A stretch of 64,000 bases of DNA from Acinetobacter kookii. GTDB taxonomy: Bacteria; Pseudomonadota; Gammaproteobacteria; Pseudomonadales; Moraxellaceae. Location of the stretch: contig NZ_FMYO01000007.1 of NCBI RefSeq assembly GCF_900096895.1, positions 62,001 to 126,000 of the forward strand, given 5' to 3'. Below are positions 35,622 to 44,559 of the stretch, piece by piece. The notes below the pieces were generated by a model, which saw nothing but the letters and a program-made list of their open reading frames with translations, had not been told where the DNA came from and ran no database searches. The stretch's first letter is position 1. Every line of letters begins with the position of its first letter. The position numbers and the translations under genes are program-made.

Positions 35622-36791
35622 TTAATTGTCCCCAAACAAATCACGTGTATACACTTTAGCTTTACAGTCATCCAAATCAGTATGCATGCGATTTGCTAAA
35701 ATCAAATCCGTCGTTGCTAAAAACTCATTTAACGTATTGCGCAGCTTATAGCCTTCAAATACTTGTGTATTTAATGTCGGTTCATAAACCACAACATCAA
35801 TATTGTACTCTTTTAACTCCCGCATAATATCTTGAATAGCAGAATCTCTAAAATTATCTGAACCTGCTTTCATAGTTAAACGATAAACTCCCACAACATT
35901 TGGGCGTTTCTTTAAAATTTCTTTCACAATAAATTGTTTACGGGTTTTATTGGAATGAATAATTGCTTGAATTAAGTTTTGTGGAACTTCTTTATAGTTG
36001 GCCAAAAGCTGCTTGGTGTCTTTTGGCAAACAGTAACCGCCATAACCAAATGATGGATTGTTATAATGCTGACCAATGCGTGGATCTAAACCAACCCCAC
36101 GTACAATATCAAAACTGTCTAATTCATGTTTGGCACAGTAAGTGTCTAATTCATTAAAGTAAGCGACTCGCATAGCCAAATAAGTATTTGAAAACAATTT
36201 AACTGCTTCCGCTTCTGTCGACTCCATACATAAGGTTGGAGCATTTTTTTCTACAGTTGCATTTAAATAAAGCTTAGCAAGGGCTTCGCCACGCTCGGAC
36301 TTTTCACCTATAATAATGCGTGATGGATATAAGTTGTCATATAGTGCCTTACCTTCACGTAAAAATTCTGGCGCAAATACAATTTGTTCACTGTTTAATT
36401 TTTTCTTTAGCTGTGCGGTATAACCAACAGGAATTGTAGATTTAATAATGATCGTGGCTTTAGGATTAAACGGTATAATTTGATCAATAACACTTTCAAT
36501 TGATGAGGTATCAAAATAGTTAGTTTCTGAATCATAGTTGGTTGGGGTAGCCACAATAATATAATCAGCATCTTGATACGCATAATGCGCATCAAGTGTA
36601 GCAGTCAGGTTCAAATCCGGAGATTTTAATGTTTTTTCAATATATTCATCAACAATAGGAGATAAACGCTGATTAATCAGTTCCACACGTTTTTCGTCGA
36701 TATCTAAGCTGATAACTTTATGTTGAAGCGCAAAAAGTACGGCATTTGATAAACCAACGTAACCTGTACCAACTACTGTAATATTCAACAT
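35622..36791 (-). CDS. UDP-glucose 6-dehydrogenase, catalytically complete
   Basis: A 389-residue dehydrogenase of the short E. coli Ugd type, which oxidises UDP-Glc to UDP-Glc[16 protein letters not shown] at residues 6-20 binds [23 protein letters not shown] lies at 140-159, and [19 protein letters not shown] carries the conserved Lys. The active-site Cys is C254 in [12 protein letters not shown]. It belongs to a different subgroup from the ugd-like protein at 21007 and from TviB at 50246. It overlaps the Wzx gene by 7 bp and precedes rmlB by 14 bp, so it probably arrived with the rml/Wzx block. Confidence 0.92.
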   Translation of the reverse strand: MLNITVVGTGYVGLSNAVLFALQHKVISLDIDEKRVELINQRLSPIVDEYIEKTLKSPDLNLTATLDAHYAYQDADYIIVATPTNYDSETNYFDTSSIESVIDQIIPFNPKATIIIKSTIPVGYTAQLKKKLNSEQIVFAPEFLREGKALYDNLYPSRIIIGEKSERGEALAKLYLNATVEKNAPTLCMESTEAEAVKLFSNTYLAMRVAYFNELDTYCAKHELDSFDIVRGVGLDPRIGQHYNNPSFGYGGYCLPKDTKQLLANYKEVPQNLIQAIIHSNKTRKQFIVKEILKKRPNVVGVYRLTMKAGSDNFRDSAIQDIMRELKEYNIDVVVYEPTLNTQVFEGYKLRNTLNEFLATTDLILANRMHTDLDDCKAKVYTRDLFGDN

Positions 36792-38068
36792 TGTTCTTCC
36801 TGGAGTTTAAATTTTAATGAGTGTTTAAAAAAAGGGAAAAAATGAATTTTAAAAATTAGTCCATTTCGATAAAAATAGTTAAATATAGTAAGTGAAAGAA
36901 ATTCAATCAGTAACACACTGTATGCTGCACCCTTCAGCCCATAAAGTGAAACCATAAAATATGAAACTGGAAGTGCAGAGCATGCTACGGCTAACATTTT
37001 TTTAGAAATATAAGAGTAACTTTCTTCTTTAATCATAAAACGTGCTGCAATAGTTCCCAACCCACTACATAATGTAGAAAGCCCAAGAACAATAATTAAA
37101 TAATGTGCTTCTTGATATGCAGAACCATATAAAATGTTAATAATCCATTGACCAAATTGTGCCAAAAACATTATTACAAATGATGAGACAATTATAATAG
37201 TAAGATTAAGTTTTGCAATTATATAATAGGATTGATAATCATCTTTTTCTCTATATACTTTACTCAAGACTGATGTAATAATAGAAAAATTAATAAATGA
37301 CCAAGCAGTACCTAGCGTAACAGCTACTGCATAAATTCCAAGATCTTTTAGAGATGTCAGTTTTGCTAACATTAGACTGGTGATTTGTGTATAGAAACTT
37401 ATAGCTAAGGTTGAAATAACTAAAGAACCACCAGCTAAAAAATAATATTTTCTATACTTACTTTGATTAGAAAACTGTGCTTTGTGATCTCGATTAAACC
37501 AATATTGCTTTAGCAAATATGGAATCAACGTGACTAATACTATAGGAATAGAAAGATATGCGTATTCCATTTCAAATACAACAATCACATATCGTACTGC
37601 TAATGCAATTGACAAACCAACCATGTTCACAATTGCATTGATATATGAGTGAAGAACAGCATTATTATAAATTGCATAAATATCTTGCGTAATAAAATAT
37701 GTTGCAAATGCTGTAGCTATACCAAAAATAAGTGTTAATAGGTCTGTAAAAATATATAATCCTAATAATATTGGTAAACTCATGAGCAAAAATAAATAAA
37801 ATCTTATTTTTTGAGTATTAAATAAATAATTTAATCCCGATTGATGATTCTTACTAACACGTTTAAATAGAATTTCTTGATTACCAAACCAAGTTAGAGT
37901 TTGGACAAATGTAAACAATGTGGTTGCTAATGCTATTTTTCCGAAATTAGTTGGTCCAATATATTTTGCTACATAGGAAGTGACGAAAATCAACCCAAAT
38001 ATTGAGATAATTTTCTCAAGCATCATCCATAGGGAATTGGACACAATTTTTCTAGAAAAAACTTCCAT
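36785..38068 (-). CDS. wzx: Wzx-type oligosaccharide flippase (first)
   Basis: A 427-residue polysaccharide-type flippase of the MOP superfamily, with about twelve hydrophobic segments and the N-terminal IVSNSLWMMLEKIISIFGLI typical of Wzx proteins. KYIGPTNFGKIALATTLFTF follows. It would translocate lipid-linked repeat units across the inner membrane. The DNA is AT-rich like the block at 28-32 kb, and it overlaps the downstream dehydrogenase gene by 7 bp. Substrate specificity cannot be read from sequence. A second Wzx lies at 48025. Confidence 0.9.
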   Translation of the reverse strand: MEVFSRKIVSNSLWMMLEKIISIFGLIFVTSYVAKYIGPTNFGKIALATTLFTFVQTLTWFGNQEILFKRVSKNHQSGLNYLFNTQKIRFYLFLLMSLPILLGLYIFTDLLTLIFGIATAFATYFITQDIYAIYNNAVLHSYINAIVNMVGLSIALAVRYVIVVFEMEYAYLSIPIVLVTLIPYLLKQYWFNRDHKAQFSNQSKYRKYYFLAGGSLVISTLAISFYTQITSLMLAKLTSLKDLGIYAVAVTLGTAWSFINFSIITSVLSKVYREKDDYQSYYIIAKLNLTIIIVSSFVIMFLAQFGQWIINILYGSAYQEAHYLIIVLGLSTLCSGLGTIAARFMIKEESYSYISKKMLAVACSALPVSYFMVSLYGLKGAAYSVLLIEFLSLTIFNYFYRNGLIFKIHFFPFFKHSLKFKLQEEQC

Positions 38069-38427
38069 AACTAAAATTAGACTCTAATATTCTTGGTTAA
38101 TCATTACTTAATGATTAAAGATCTATTAAACTTCTTGCATAAATCATTTTTTAATCAATCTTTATTAGCAATGAAAATTCCCTCTCTTTTTTAAGGACAG
38201 GGTTAGGGAAAGGTTTCTATGGAAAAAATCCTCATCCTAGCCTTCACCCAATGGGAGAAGGAACTTCCCAATTTAATTTCATTACTTTCTAATGATCATT
38301 TTTTGATTTATGAAAGAGGTCTATTATATGTAATAGTATTAACATAAATTATGTACAATTATAGAGGGTACAAAAAATAAAGTCCCGTTTTTTTTGAAAT
38401 TTACATATTTCCCTAAAATATAATAAT
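38069..38427. other. Gap at the junction of the two halves of the locus
   Basis: No gene is seen in these 359 bases. The gap carries a REP-like palindromic element (38177-38270) and lies where AT-rich rml/Wzy-type genes give way to the GC-richer Pgl-like genes. This makes it a likely recombination boundary. Confidence 0.6.
38177..38270. repeat. REP/MITE-like palindromic element
   Basis: ttccctctcttttttaagga at the left is partly complementary to the right end ggagaaggaacttccc, and the inner parts agggttagggaaagg and cctcatcctagccttcaccc also pair. The pattern ccctctc...agggttagggaaagg...cctcatcctagccttc...gggagaagg is that of a dispersed intergenic repeat known from many gammaproteobacteria. 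Only one copy was noticed in this window. Confidence 0.6.
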
Positions 38428-40290
38428 TTAATTCATTGATTTTAAAATATATTTATAATCATCCACATATTGAGCTAATATACTTAATAATTCAGGTATT
38501 TGATTTTGATTTACACACGTTTTTATATCATTAAAAACATGAGATATTTCATTGTAACTATAGAACTTTTCAAAAGATTTTAAAATCCGTTCATGTTCAG
38601 TCTTCTCTACATTTTCCTGATCAATCAGCAATTCTTCATACAACTTCTCACCAGGACGAAGTCCAGTAAACTGAATTTCAATATCACCCAGGCCATTTTC
38701 ATCAACAGGACGGAAACCGCTTAAACGAATCATCTGTTTGGCCAAATCGACAATTTTTACCGGCTCACCCATATCCAGTAAAAATACGTCACCGCCCGTA
38801 CCCATGGCCCCTGCCTGAATCACCAACTGGGCTGCTTCAGGAATGGTCATAAAGTAACGTGTCACTTCCGGATGCGTCACCGTGACCGGTCCGCCTTGTG
38901 CAATCTGCTTTTTAAACAAGGGAACCACGGAACCTGATGAGCCCAATACATTGCCAAAACGCACTATACTGATTTGTGTTTGCGGTTTTGTTGCAGCCAA
39001 ACCCTGACAGTACAGTTCCGCCATCCGTTTAGATGCCCCCATGACATTGGTCGGGCGCACGGCTTTATCGGTGGAAATTAAAACAAAGGTTTCCACACCC
39101 TGATTCACCGCCGCATCAACACTGCGTGCAGTACCAATTGAAGTATTATAAATGCCTTCAAACGGATTGGCTTCTACCAATGGCACATGTTTGTAGGCTG
39201 CGGCATGATAGACCGTTTGTACCTGATACTCGGCAATAATACGTTCTAATTTGGCCTGATTGGTGACAGAACCCAGAACAGGAACAACCTGGATACCCGA
39301 ATTTTGCAGCTCACGGTCAATCGAATACAGCGCAAACTCTGACATTTCAAACAGAACCAATAGCTTGGGCTGATGTTTGACAATCTGGCGACACAGTTCC
39401 GAACCAATCGAGCCGCCTGCCCCGGTCACCATCACCACCTTATTTTTAATGTTTTTTTCTAGAAGTTCCGGCTTTGGCGGTACAGGGTCACGGCCCAGCA
39501 AGTCAATAATATCCACCTCACGGATATCGGAAACCTGCACCTGCCCCCCGACCAGTTGGGTCACGCCCGGCAATTCCATGATTTTGACATCAGCCAGCTC
39601 AAAGGATTCAATCATCTCTTTTTTACGCGCCCGGCTGACCGAGGGCATGGCCAGCAAGATTTCTTCAATATGAAATTTGCCTAATTTACCCAAGGCTTTT
39701 TTCGGCGCATAAATTTTTAAACCGCTGAGGGACTGACCGTGCAGCGAGGCTTTATCATCAATAAAACAAATCGGCAGATAATCATCAGATCGATGCAAGG
39801 CAGCCGCAATCTGTTGGCCTGCAAGCCCTGCGCCATAAATGGCCACCCGCTTACGGTTCTGTTTTTTGGCAAAAGTGCGCAGCGTGGCATAACGAATCAC
39901 CGCGCGGCTCCACCACATGTAAGAGAACAGCACAAAGCCGTACATGAGTGGAATACTCATGGGAATAAACGCCAAGTTAAGTTTTTTTATGGCATATAAA
40001 CCCACAATCTGGATAAAGGTCGCAATGGATAAACGCAGTAAATAGTCTTCGTTAAAGGAACGGACAATGGCGCTATAAATACCCAATAAGGTAAAAACCA
40101 GAACACCAAAAACGCCGACATAGACATACCAGAAATCAAACCCCTGCATGACTGCAACGTTTGGCGTTGCCAAACGGATGGCATAGACCAGCCACATGAT
40201 CACAGGCAAAACACAGATATCCATCGCCACCAACACGATTTGTTTTTGGCGACGCGGCAAAGATGCTAAATATCGGATGATGTCTTTCAC
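38428..40290 (-). CDS. Membrane-bound UDP-GlcNAc 4,6-dehydratase (PglF/WeeK-like)
   Basis: A 620-residue protein with four N-terminal membrane helices (within residues 15-130), a Rossmann domain (RVAIYGAGLAGQQIAAAL) and a C-terminal dehydratase domain. VMVTGAGGSIGSELCRQI near residue 289 binds NAD. The catalytic block STDKAVRPTNVMGASKRMAE has Met in place of the usual Tyr, as in PglF. It converts UDP-GlcNAc to the 4-keto-6-deoxy sugar, the first step toward bacillosamine/QuiNAc4NAc. It is the last gene of the minus-strand right half; weeK of the emulsan cluster is the nearest analogue. Confidence 0.92.
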   Translation of the reverse strand: MKDIIRYLASLPRRQKQIVLVAMDICVLPVIMWLVYAIRLATPNVAVMQGFDFWYVYVGVFGVLVFTLLGIYSAIVRSFNEDYLLRLSIATFIQIVGLYAIKKLNLAFIPMSIPLMYGFVLFSYMWWSRAVIRYATLRTFAKKQNRKRVAIYGAGLAGQQIAAALHRSDDYLPICFIDDKASLHGQSLSGLKIYAPKKALGKLGKFHIEEILLAMPSVSRARKKEMIESFELADVKIMELPGVTQLVGGQVQVSDIREVDIIDLLGRDPVPPKPELLEKNIKNKVVMVTGAGGSIGSELCRQIVKHQPKLLVLFEMSEFALYSIDRELQNSGIQVVPVLGSVTNQAKLERIIAEYQVQTVYHAAAYKHVPLVEANPFEGIYNTSIGTARSVDAAVNQGVETFVLISTDKAVRPTNVMGASKRMAELYCQGLAATKPQTQISIVRFGNVLGSSGSVVPLFKKQIAQGGPVTVTHPEVTRYFMTIPEAAQLVIQAGAMGTGGDVFLLDMGEPVKIVDLAKQMIRLSGFRPVDENGLGDIEIQFTGLRPGEKLYEELLIDQENVEKTEHERILKSFEKFYSYNEISHVFNDIKTCVNQNQIPELLSILAQYVDDYKYILKSMN

Positions 40291-40353
40291 TAAGGGCTCT
40301 AAATCGGTAAAAGTCAGAAAACTGAATGGCGCATATTATACGCCCATTCCGCT

Positions 40354-41523
40354 TTAAATATCTGCCATCACCGTCTGAATTGCAGTCACGGTTTTTTGCA
40401 TGCTCTGTTCAGACAAGGTGGGGTGTACCAGGAACATCAGGCTGCTTTCACCCAAAGCTTGCGCATTGTGCAAACGCTGTTCAGGACGCCAAGGCGTATG
40501 CTCAAATGCCTTTTCCAGATACACTTCCGAACATGAACCACTAAAACACGGCACCCCCAAGGCATTGATTTCCGCCATGATGCGGTCTCGTGACCAGCCT
40601 TCAGGCAATGCATCACTATTGACTTGCACATAACACTTATAAGCCGCATGCACATAGTCACTTGACGGTTGAGCAACGGTGAAATAGGGACTATTGGCAA
40701 AGGCACTTTGAATTTTATGCATATTTTCAAGGCGTTTTACTGTCCATTCCGGCATCTGTTTCAGCTGGAGTCGTCCAATCACTGCCTGCATTTCCATCAT
40801 GCGCCAGTTGGTGCCAAAGGAGTCATGCAGCCAGCGGAATCCTGGCGGATGCTGCGTGTTGTAGACACTGTCAAAGTTCTTGCCGTGGTCTTTATAGGAC
40901 CACATTTTTTTCCAAAGTGTTTCATCATTGGTGGTGACCATGCCACCTTCACCGCCCGTGGTCATGATCTTGTCCTGACAGAAGGACCATGCGCCAATAT
41001 GACCGATGGAACCGGCAGATTTTCCTTTATACATTGCACCATGCGCCTGGGCGCAGTCTTCAATTACATAGAGGCCTTTTTCCTCGGCCAATTGCATGAT
41101 CGGGTCCATATCGCACATCCAGCCGGCCAGATGTACGCAGATAATTGCTTTAGTATTTGGTGTAAGTACCGCTTCAATGCTACGGCGTGAAATGTTTTGC
41201 GAGTCCAGTTCAACATCGGCAAAAACCGGATTGGCCCCGGCTGTCACAATTGAACTTGCAGATGCCAGGAAAGTACGTGAGGTGACAATCACATCATCAC
41301 CCTGACCAATGCCCAGTGCTTTTAAAGCCAGATCCAGCGCTACGGTGCCATTCGCCACAGCCACGGCATAATCCGTTCCGGCAAATTGTGCAAATTCCTT
41401 CTCAAATTCACGACATTCCTGACCGGTCCAGTAATTCACTTTATTGGACAAAAGGACTTTTGAAACCGCATCTGCCTCTGCTTGCGTGAAACTTGGCCAC
41501 GGCTCAAATGCACTGTTTAACAT
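40354..41523 (-). CDS. PLP-dependent sugar aminotransferase (PglE/WeeJ-like)
   Basis: A 389-residue DegT/DnrJ/EryC1/StrS-type aminotransferase. VAVANGTVALDLALKALGIG (residues 54-73) binds PLP phosphate, VIEDCAQAHGAMYKGKSAG carries the Asp that contacts the pyridine N, and SFCQDKIMTTGGEGGMV contains the Schiff-base Lys (K185). The expected reaction is transfer of an amino group from glutamate to C4 of the PglF product. It sits 63 bp from the dehydratase and 22 bp from the PglD-like acetyltransferase, so they form a pathway unit. Confidence 0.93.
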   Translation of the reverse strand: MLNSAFEPWPSFTQAEADAVSKVLLSNKVNYWTGQECREFEKEFAQFAGTDYAVAVANGTVALDLALKALGIGQGDDVIVTSRTFLASASSIVTAGANPVFADVELDSQNISRRSIEAVLTPNTKAIICVHLAGWMCDMDPIMQLAEEKGLYVIEDCAQAHGAMYKGKSAGSIGHIGAWSFCQDKIMTTGGEGGMVTTNDETLWKKMWSYKDHGKNFDSVYNTQHPPGFRWLHDSFGTNWRMMEMQAVIGRLQLKQMPEWTVKRLENMHKIQSAFANSPYFTVAQPSSDYVHAAYKCYVQVNSDALPEGWSRDRIMAEINALGVPCFSGSCSEVYLEKAFEHTPWRPEQRLHNAQALGESSLMFLVHPTLSEQSMQKTVTAIQTVMADI

Positions 41524-41545
41524 GGAATTTTCCTAGCTTTAAATT

Positions 41546-42202
41546 CTATCTGGATTCAACGATACGTGCCGGATTACCCACCACGGTAACGCCAGCCGGT
41601 ACACTTTTGGTCACCACGGCGCCCATACCAACAATCGCACCACGACCGATAACCAGAGGTTGTTCAGGTGTGCCCTGCTTGATCATGGCACCCGCACCAA
41701 TGTAGGCGTGGTCTTGAATATGAATATTGCCGTTGCATTTTACCCCTGGCGCAAAGGTAACGAAATCCCCAATCACGCAATCATGCTCGACATAGCTGTA
41801 TAAATTGGCGTGGAAGCATTTTCCAATTTTAATATTCGAGGTAATAGTCACAAATGGACTCAGGGCTGCACCAGCTGCAATCTGGGCATCATCCATCAGC
41901 ACCACATTATCTGCCATAACTGACCAGAGCTGAATACCATCCGCTTCCAGGCGATTGGCGATTTTTTCACGCACCTGGCTATTGGCAATGGCAATCAGCA
42001 CCTGTTTCTGCGCAGCAGGTTCAGCCAGAAAGCTGGCATAGTTCATGGCACGATGAGCATTGACCGTGGTGATGGCAGTCTGTGCATCATCAATAAACAC
42101 AATTTCAGATGGGTCCTGTTCACGGGCCAGTTGCTGCCGCGCCACCGGCATCAGGCTACGCCCACAGCCCGAAGCCCCATATATGGCATAGAGTTTAGTC
42201 AT
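41546..42202 (-). CDS. PglD-like sugar N-acetyltransferase (WeeI-like)
   Basis: A 218-residue acetyltransferase. The N-terminal Rossmann-like part has YAIYGASGCGRSLMPVARQQ, and the C-terminal left-handed beta-helix has hexapeptide repeats with YSYVEHDCVIGDFVTFAPGV, where the His is the likely catalytic base. This domain order is that of PglD, which acetylates the 4-amino group of the UDP-4-amino sugar. It overlaps the PglC-type gene by 8 bp. The end PAGVTVVGNPARIVESR is typical of the family. Confidence 0.92.
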   Translation of the reverse strand: MTKLYAIYGASGCGRSLMPVARQQLAREQDPSEIVFIDDAQTAITTVNAHRAMNYASFLAEPAAQKQVLIAIANSQVREKIANRLEADGIQLWSVMADNVVLMDDAQIAAGAALSPFVTITSNIKIGKCFHANLYSYVEHDCVIGDFVTFAPGVKCNGNIHIQDHAYIGAGAMIKQGTPEQPLVIGRGAIVGMGAVVTKSVPAGVTVVGNPARIVESR

Positions 42203-42803
42203 TTTTCTGTTCCCGTGTGCCGGTAAATTTTGTCATGGTTGCCTCGCCTTCGGCACTGATGTCATCCTTGGCCAGCACTTTTTTTACGGTTTTCAGCATA
42301 ATTTTAAAGTCCAGCCACAGCGACTGATTTTCCACATACCAGGTATCCAGCTTGAATTTTTCTTCCCAGCTGATGGCATTACGCCCATTCACCTGTGCAT
42401 GTCCGGTCATGCCGGGACGCACATTATGGCGCTTGGCCTGCTGGCTATTGTATAAAGGCAGATATTCCATTAACAGTGGCCGTGGTCCAACGATACTCAT
42501 CTCACCTTTAATTACATTCCACAGTTCCGGCATTTCATCCAGACTGCTTGAACGCAGCATTTGACCAAAGGGCGTTAAACGTTCACTGTCGGGTAATGGA
42601 TTTCCGTTTTCATCCACTGCATCTTTCATGCTGCGAAACTTGATCATTTCAAAGGGTTTGCCATGCAGACCCGGACGCACCTGGCGGAACAGGACCGGTG
42701 AGCCTAAGTTTTTACGCACCTTATAGGCCACAAAAAAATAGACTGGAGACAGCAGCAGCAAGGCCGTCGAAGCAATCACCACATCCAGAACACGCTTTAA
42801 CAT
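42195..42803 (-). CDS. PglC/ItrA-type initiating sugar phosphotransferase (WeeH-like)
   Basis: A 202-residue monotopic phosphoglycosyl transferase. One N-terminal re-entrant helix (VLDVVIASTALLLLSPVYFF) is followed by KVRKNLGSPVLFRQVRPG, MIKFRSMKDA, the catalytic Asp-Glu in SSSLDEMPELWNVI, IVGPRPLLMEY and RPGMTGHAQVNGRN. Its place directly after the PglF/E/D set indicates that it loads QuiNAc4NAc-1-P (or diNAcBac-1-P) on undecaprenyl phosphate. This is the third initiating transferase of the locus and is related to the one at 22965. Confidence 0.93.
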   Translation of the reverse strand: MLKRVLDVVIASTALLLLSPVYFFVAYKVRKNLGSPVLFRQVRPGLHGKPFEMIKFRSMKDAVDENGNPLPDSERLTPFGQMLRSSSLDEMPELWNVIKGEMSIVGPRPLLMEYLPLYNSQQAKRHNVRPGMTGHAQVNGRNAISWEEKFKLDTWYVENQSLWLDFKIMLKTVKKVLAKDDISAEGEATMTKFTGTREQKND

Positions 42804-42824
42804 TCATTTCACTCATTATATATA

Positions 42825-43364
42825 TTAAAGATCAGTCCAACGTCTATTCACTAATCCACCCGGATTGTTCATATGCAACACTTTTGCATAATTGCCCGCA
42901 GCGGTGGCACCTTCTGGAATATCCTTGGTGACGACACTGCCCGCGCCAATCGTTGCATTGGAGCCAATTTTAACATGGTTCACAATACAGACCTGAGGAC
43001 CGATATAAACATTATCGCCGATTTCGGCAGCCTGACGCCCCCCATTCGCACCAATGGTGCTAAATTGCGACAAATTTACATTATTCCCAATGACGGTTGA
43101 AGGATTGACTACCAATGGCCCACCATGACCGATATACAAGCCATAGCCAATCTTTGTGGTGATGTGAATATCAATGCCGTATTGCTTTTTCTTGTAATAA
43201 TAAATGGGATAGGCAAATTTTGCCCAAATGGATTTTGCGCTGGCGAGTCGCAACCAGACTGAAAAGTTAAAACCACGATTAAACAAATAGTTTTTTAAAA
43301 AGAGTTTAAAGCTGATCTTTCCAGTATAGCGATACAAGTCACTTTTAATGTATTTCACGATCAT
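42825..43364 (-). CDS. Serine-acetyltransferase-like hexapeptide acyltransferase
   Basis: A 179-residue CysE/WcaB-like protein. The N-terminal part is helical and basic, and the C-terminal beta-helix carries IGYGLYIGHGGPLVVNPSTV and GPQVCIVNHVKIGSNATIGA with NYAKVLHMNNPGG at the end. Such proteins O-acetylate polysaccharide building blocks. The gene lies between the PglC-type gene (21-bp gap) and a GT4 gene (46-bp gap). The acceptor is unknown. Confidence 0.82.
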   Translation of the reverse strand: MIVKYIKSDLYRYTGKISFKLFLKNYLFNRGFNFSVWLRLASAKSIWAKFAYPIYYYKKKQYGIDIHITTKIGYGLYIGHGGPLVVNPSTVIGNNVNLSQFSTIGANGGRQAAEIGDNVYIGPQVCIVNHVKIGSNATIGAGSVVTKDIPEGATAAGNYAKVLHMNNPGGLVNRRWTDL

Positions 43365-43410
43365 AAGACCATCTCTGAATTATTTATCCTGTCCACCCGA
43401 TTCATCTCGG

Positions 43411-44559
43411 TCATGGCTTAGCAATGATCTGCATTTCTGTCAGCATATGTCGGTTTACTTGATGCACATCATATTTATTGAGTGCCATTTCACGGGAACG
43501 CTGTCCCATATAGGCAATCAGCTGGGGATCTTCAATAAAGTACTGCATGCTCTGCACCAGATCTTCGACCGATTTGACCGCCACCAGATAGCCATTTACG
43601 CCATTGCTCACCGTTTCACGGCAGCCCGGGGCATCGGTGGTAATAATGGCTCGACCCATCGCCATGGCCTCCAGGACCGTACGCGGGGTTCCTTCCCGGT
43701 AAGAAGGCAATACATAGACCGAACTTGCCGCGATGGCCGGACGTACATCACTCAGTTTACCCCAAAACTTGAGGGTATGATCCGCTACCCAGCGATCCAG
43801 CTCGGCTTGTGAAATTGCAGAAGGATTGTCATCAATCCAGCCGACCAGATGAAATTCCGTTTCAGGATATTGCGCTTTGACAATGCGTGCCGCTTCGGCA
43901 TATTCACGCACGCCTTTATCACCGAGCAATCGGGCAATCAGCAAGAAAGAAGCTTTCACCTGCCCGTCTTCATTGAGCGGTAAAGGCATGAGCTCAAAAT
44001 CCTGCACATTCACCCCTGAACCATTGACCACCACAGTCGGCTTGCTTGAATCAAGCAAATGCATCTGCTGGAACAGCTTTAAATCATCCGGATTCTGGAA
44101 AAACACTTTATGGGCATGTTTCAGTGCCTGGGCATACAAGCCATGCACCAGTTTTTGAAAAAAACTGCGTTTGCCCGATTCTATATTTTGAAAGGCATAA
44201 CCCAGTCCGGTGATTAAGGCAAAACGCTGCGGCACCCGAGCCAGCCATGCCGCCAAAGTGCCATAAATCACCGGTTTAATGGTATAGCTCAGCACCATAT
44301 CCGGCTGAATCTGGCGGATCATCTGATACAGGGTTTGCAGCAGCTTAAGATCGGCCAATGGATTGGTGCCTGCGCGCTGCATGGGGATGCCATGCACCTG
44401 ATAGCCCAACTGCTGCAACTGCTTTAATTCATCGGGAAAATCCGTCAGGTCCGGTGCAAACACATGAATTTCATAACCCTGAGCATGAATCGCTTCCAAC
44501 AGTTTACCCCTAAAGTTCAGGGCTGAAGGCAGATAGCTACAAATCATCAAAAACTTCAT
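43411..44559 (-). CDS. GT4 glycosyltransferase, PglA-like
   Basis: A 382-residue GT-B fold family 4 transferase from the ATG at 44557-44559, which overlaps the TGA of the upstream gene (ATGA). KFLMICSYLPSALNFRGKLL starts the N-terminal domain, LSYTIKPVIYGTLAAWLA and ITGLGYAF are in the middle, and the donor-binding C-terminal domain has the EX7E motif in YREGTPRTVLEAMAMGRAII. It resembles PglA, which adds the second sugar to the PglC product, and this fits its place next to the Pgl-like genes. The donor may be UDP-GalNAc or a GalNAcA derivative (inference). Confidence 0.88.
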   Translation of the reverse strand: MKFLMICSYLPSALNFRGKLLEAIHAQGYEIHVFAPDLTDFPDELKQLQQLGYQVHGIPMQRAGTNPLADLKLLQTLYQMIRQIQPDMVLSYTIKPVIYGTLAAWLARVPQRFALITGLGYAFQNIESGKRSFFQKLVHGLYAQALKHAHKVFFQNPDDLKLFQQMHLLDSSKPTVVVNGSGVNVQDFELMPLPLNEDGQVKASFLLIARLLGDKGVREYAEAARIVKAQYPETEFHLVGWIDDNPSAISQAELDRWVADHTLKFWGKLSDVRPAIAASSVYVLPSYREGTPRTVLEAMAMGRAIITTDAPGCRETVSNGVNGYLVAVKSVEDLVQSMQYFIEDPQLIAYMGQRSREMALNKYDVHQVNRHMLTEMQIIAKP

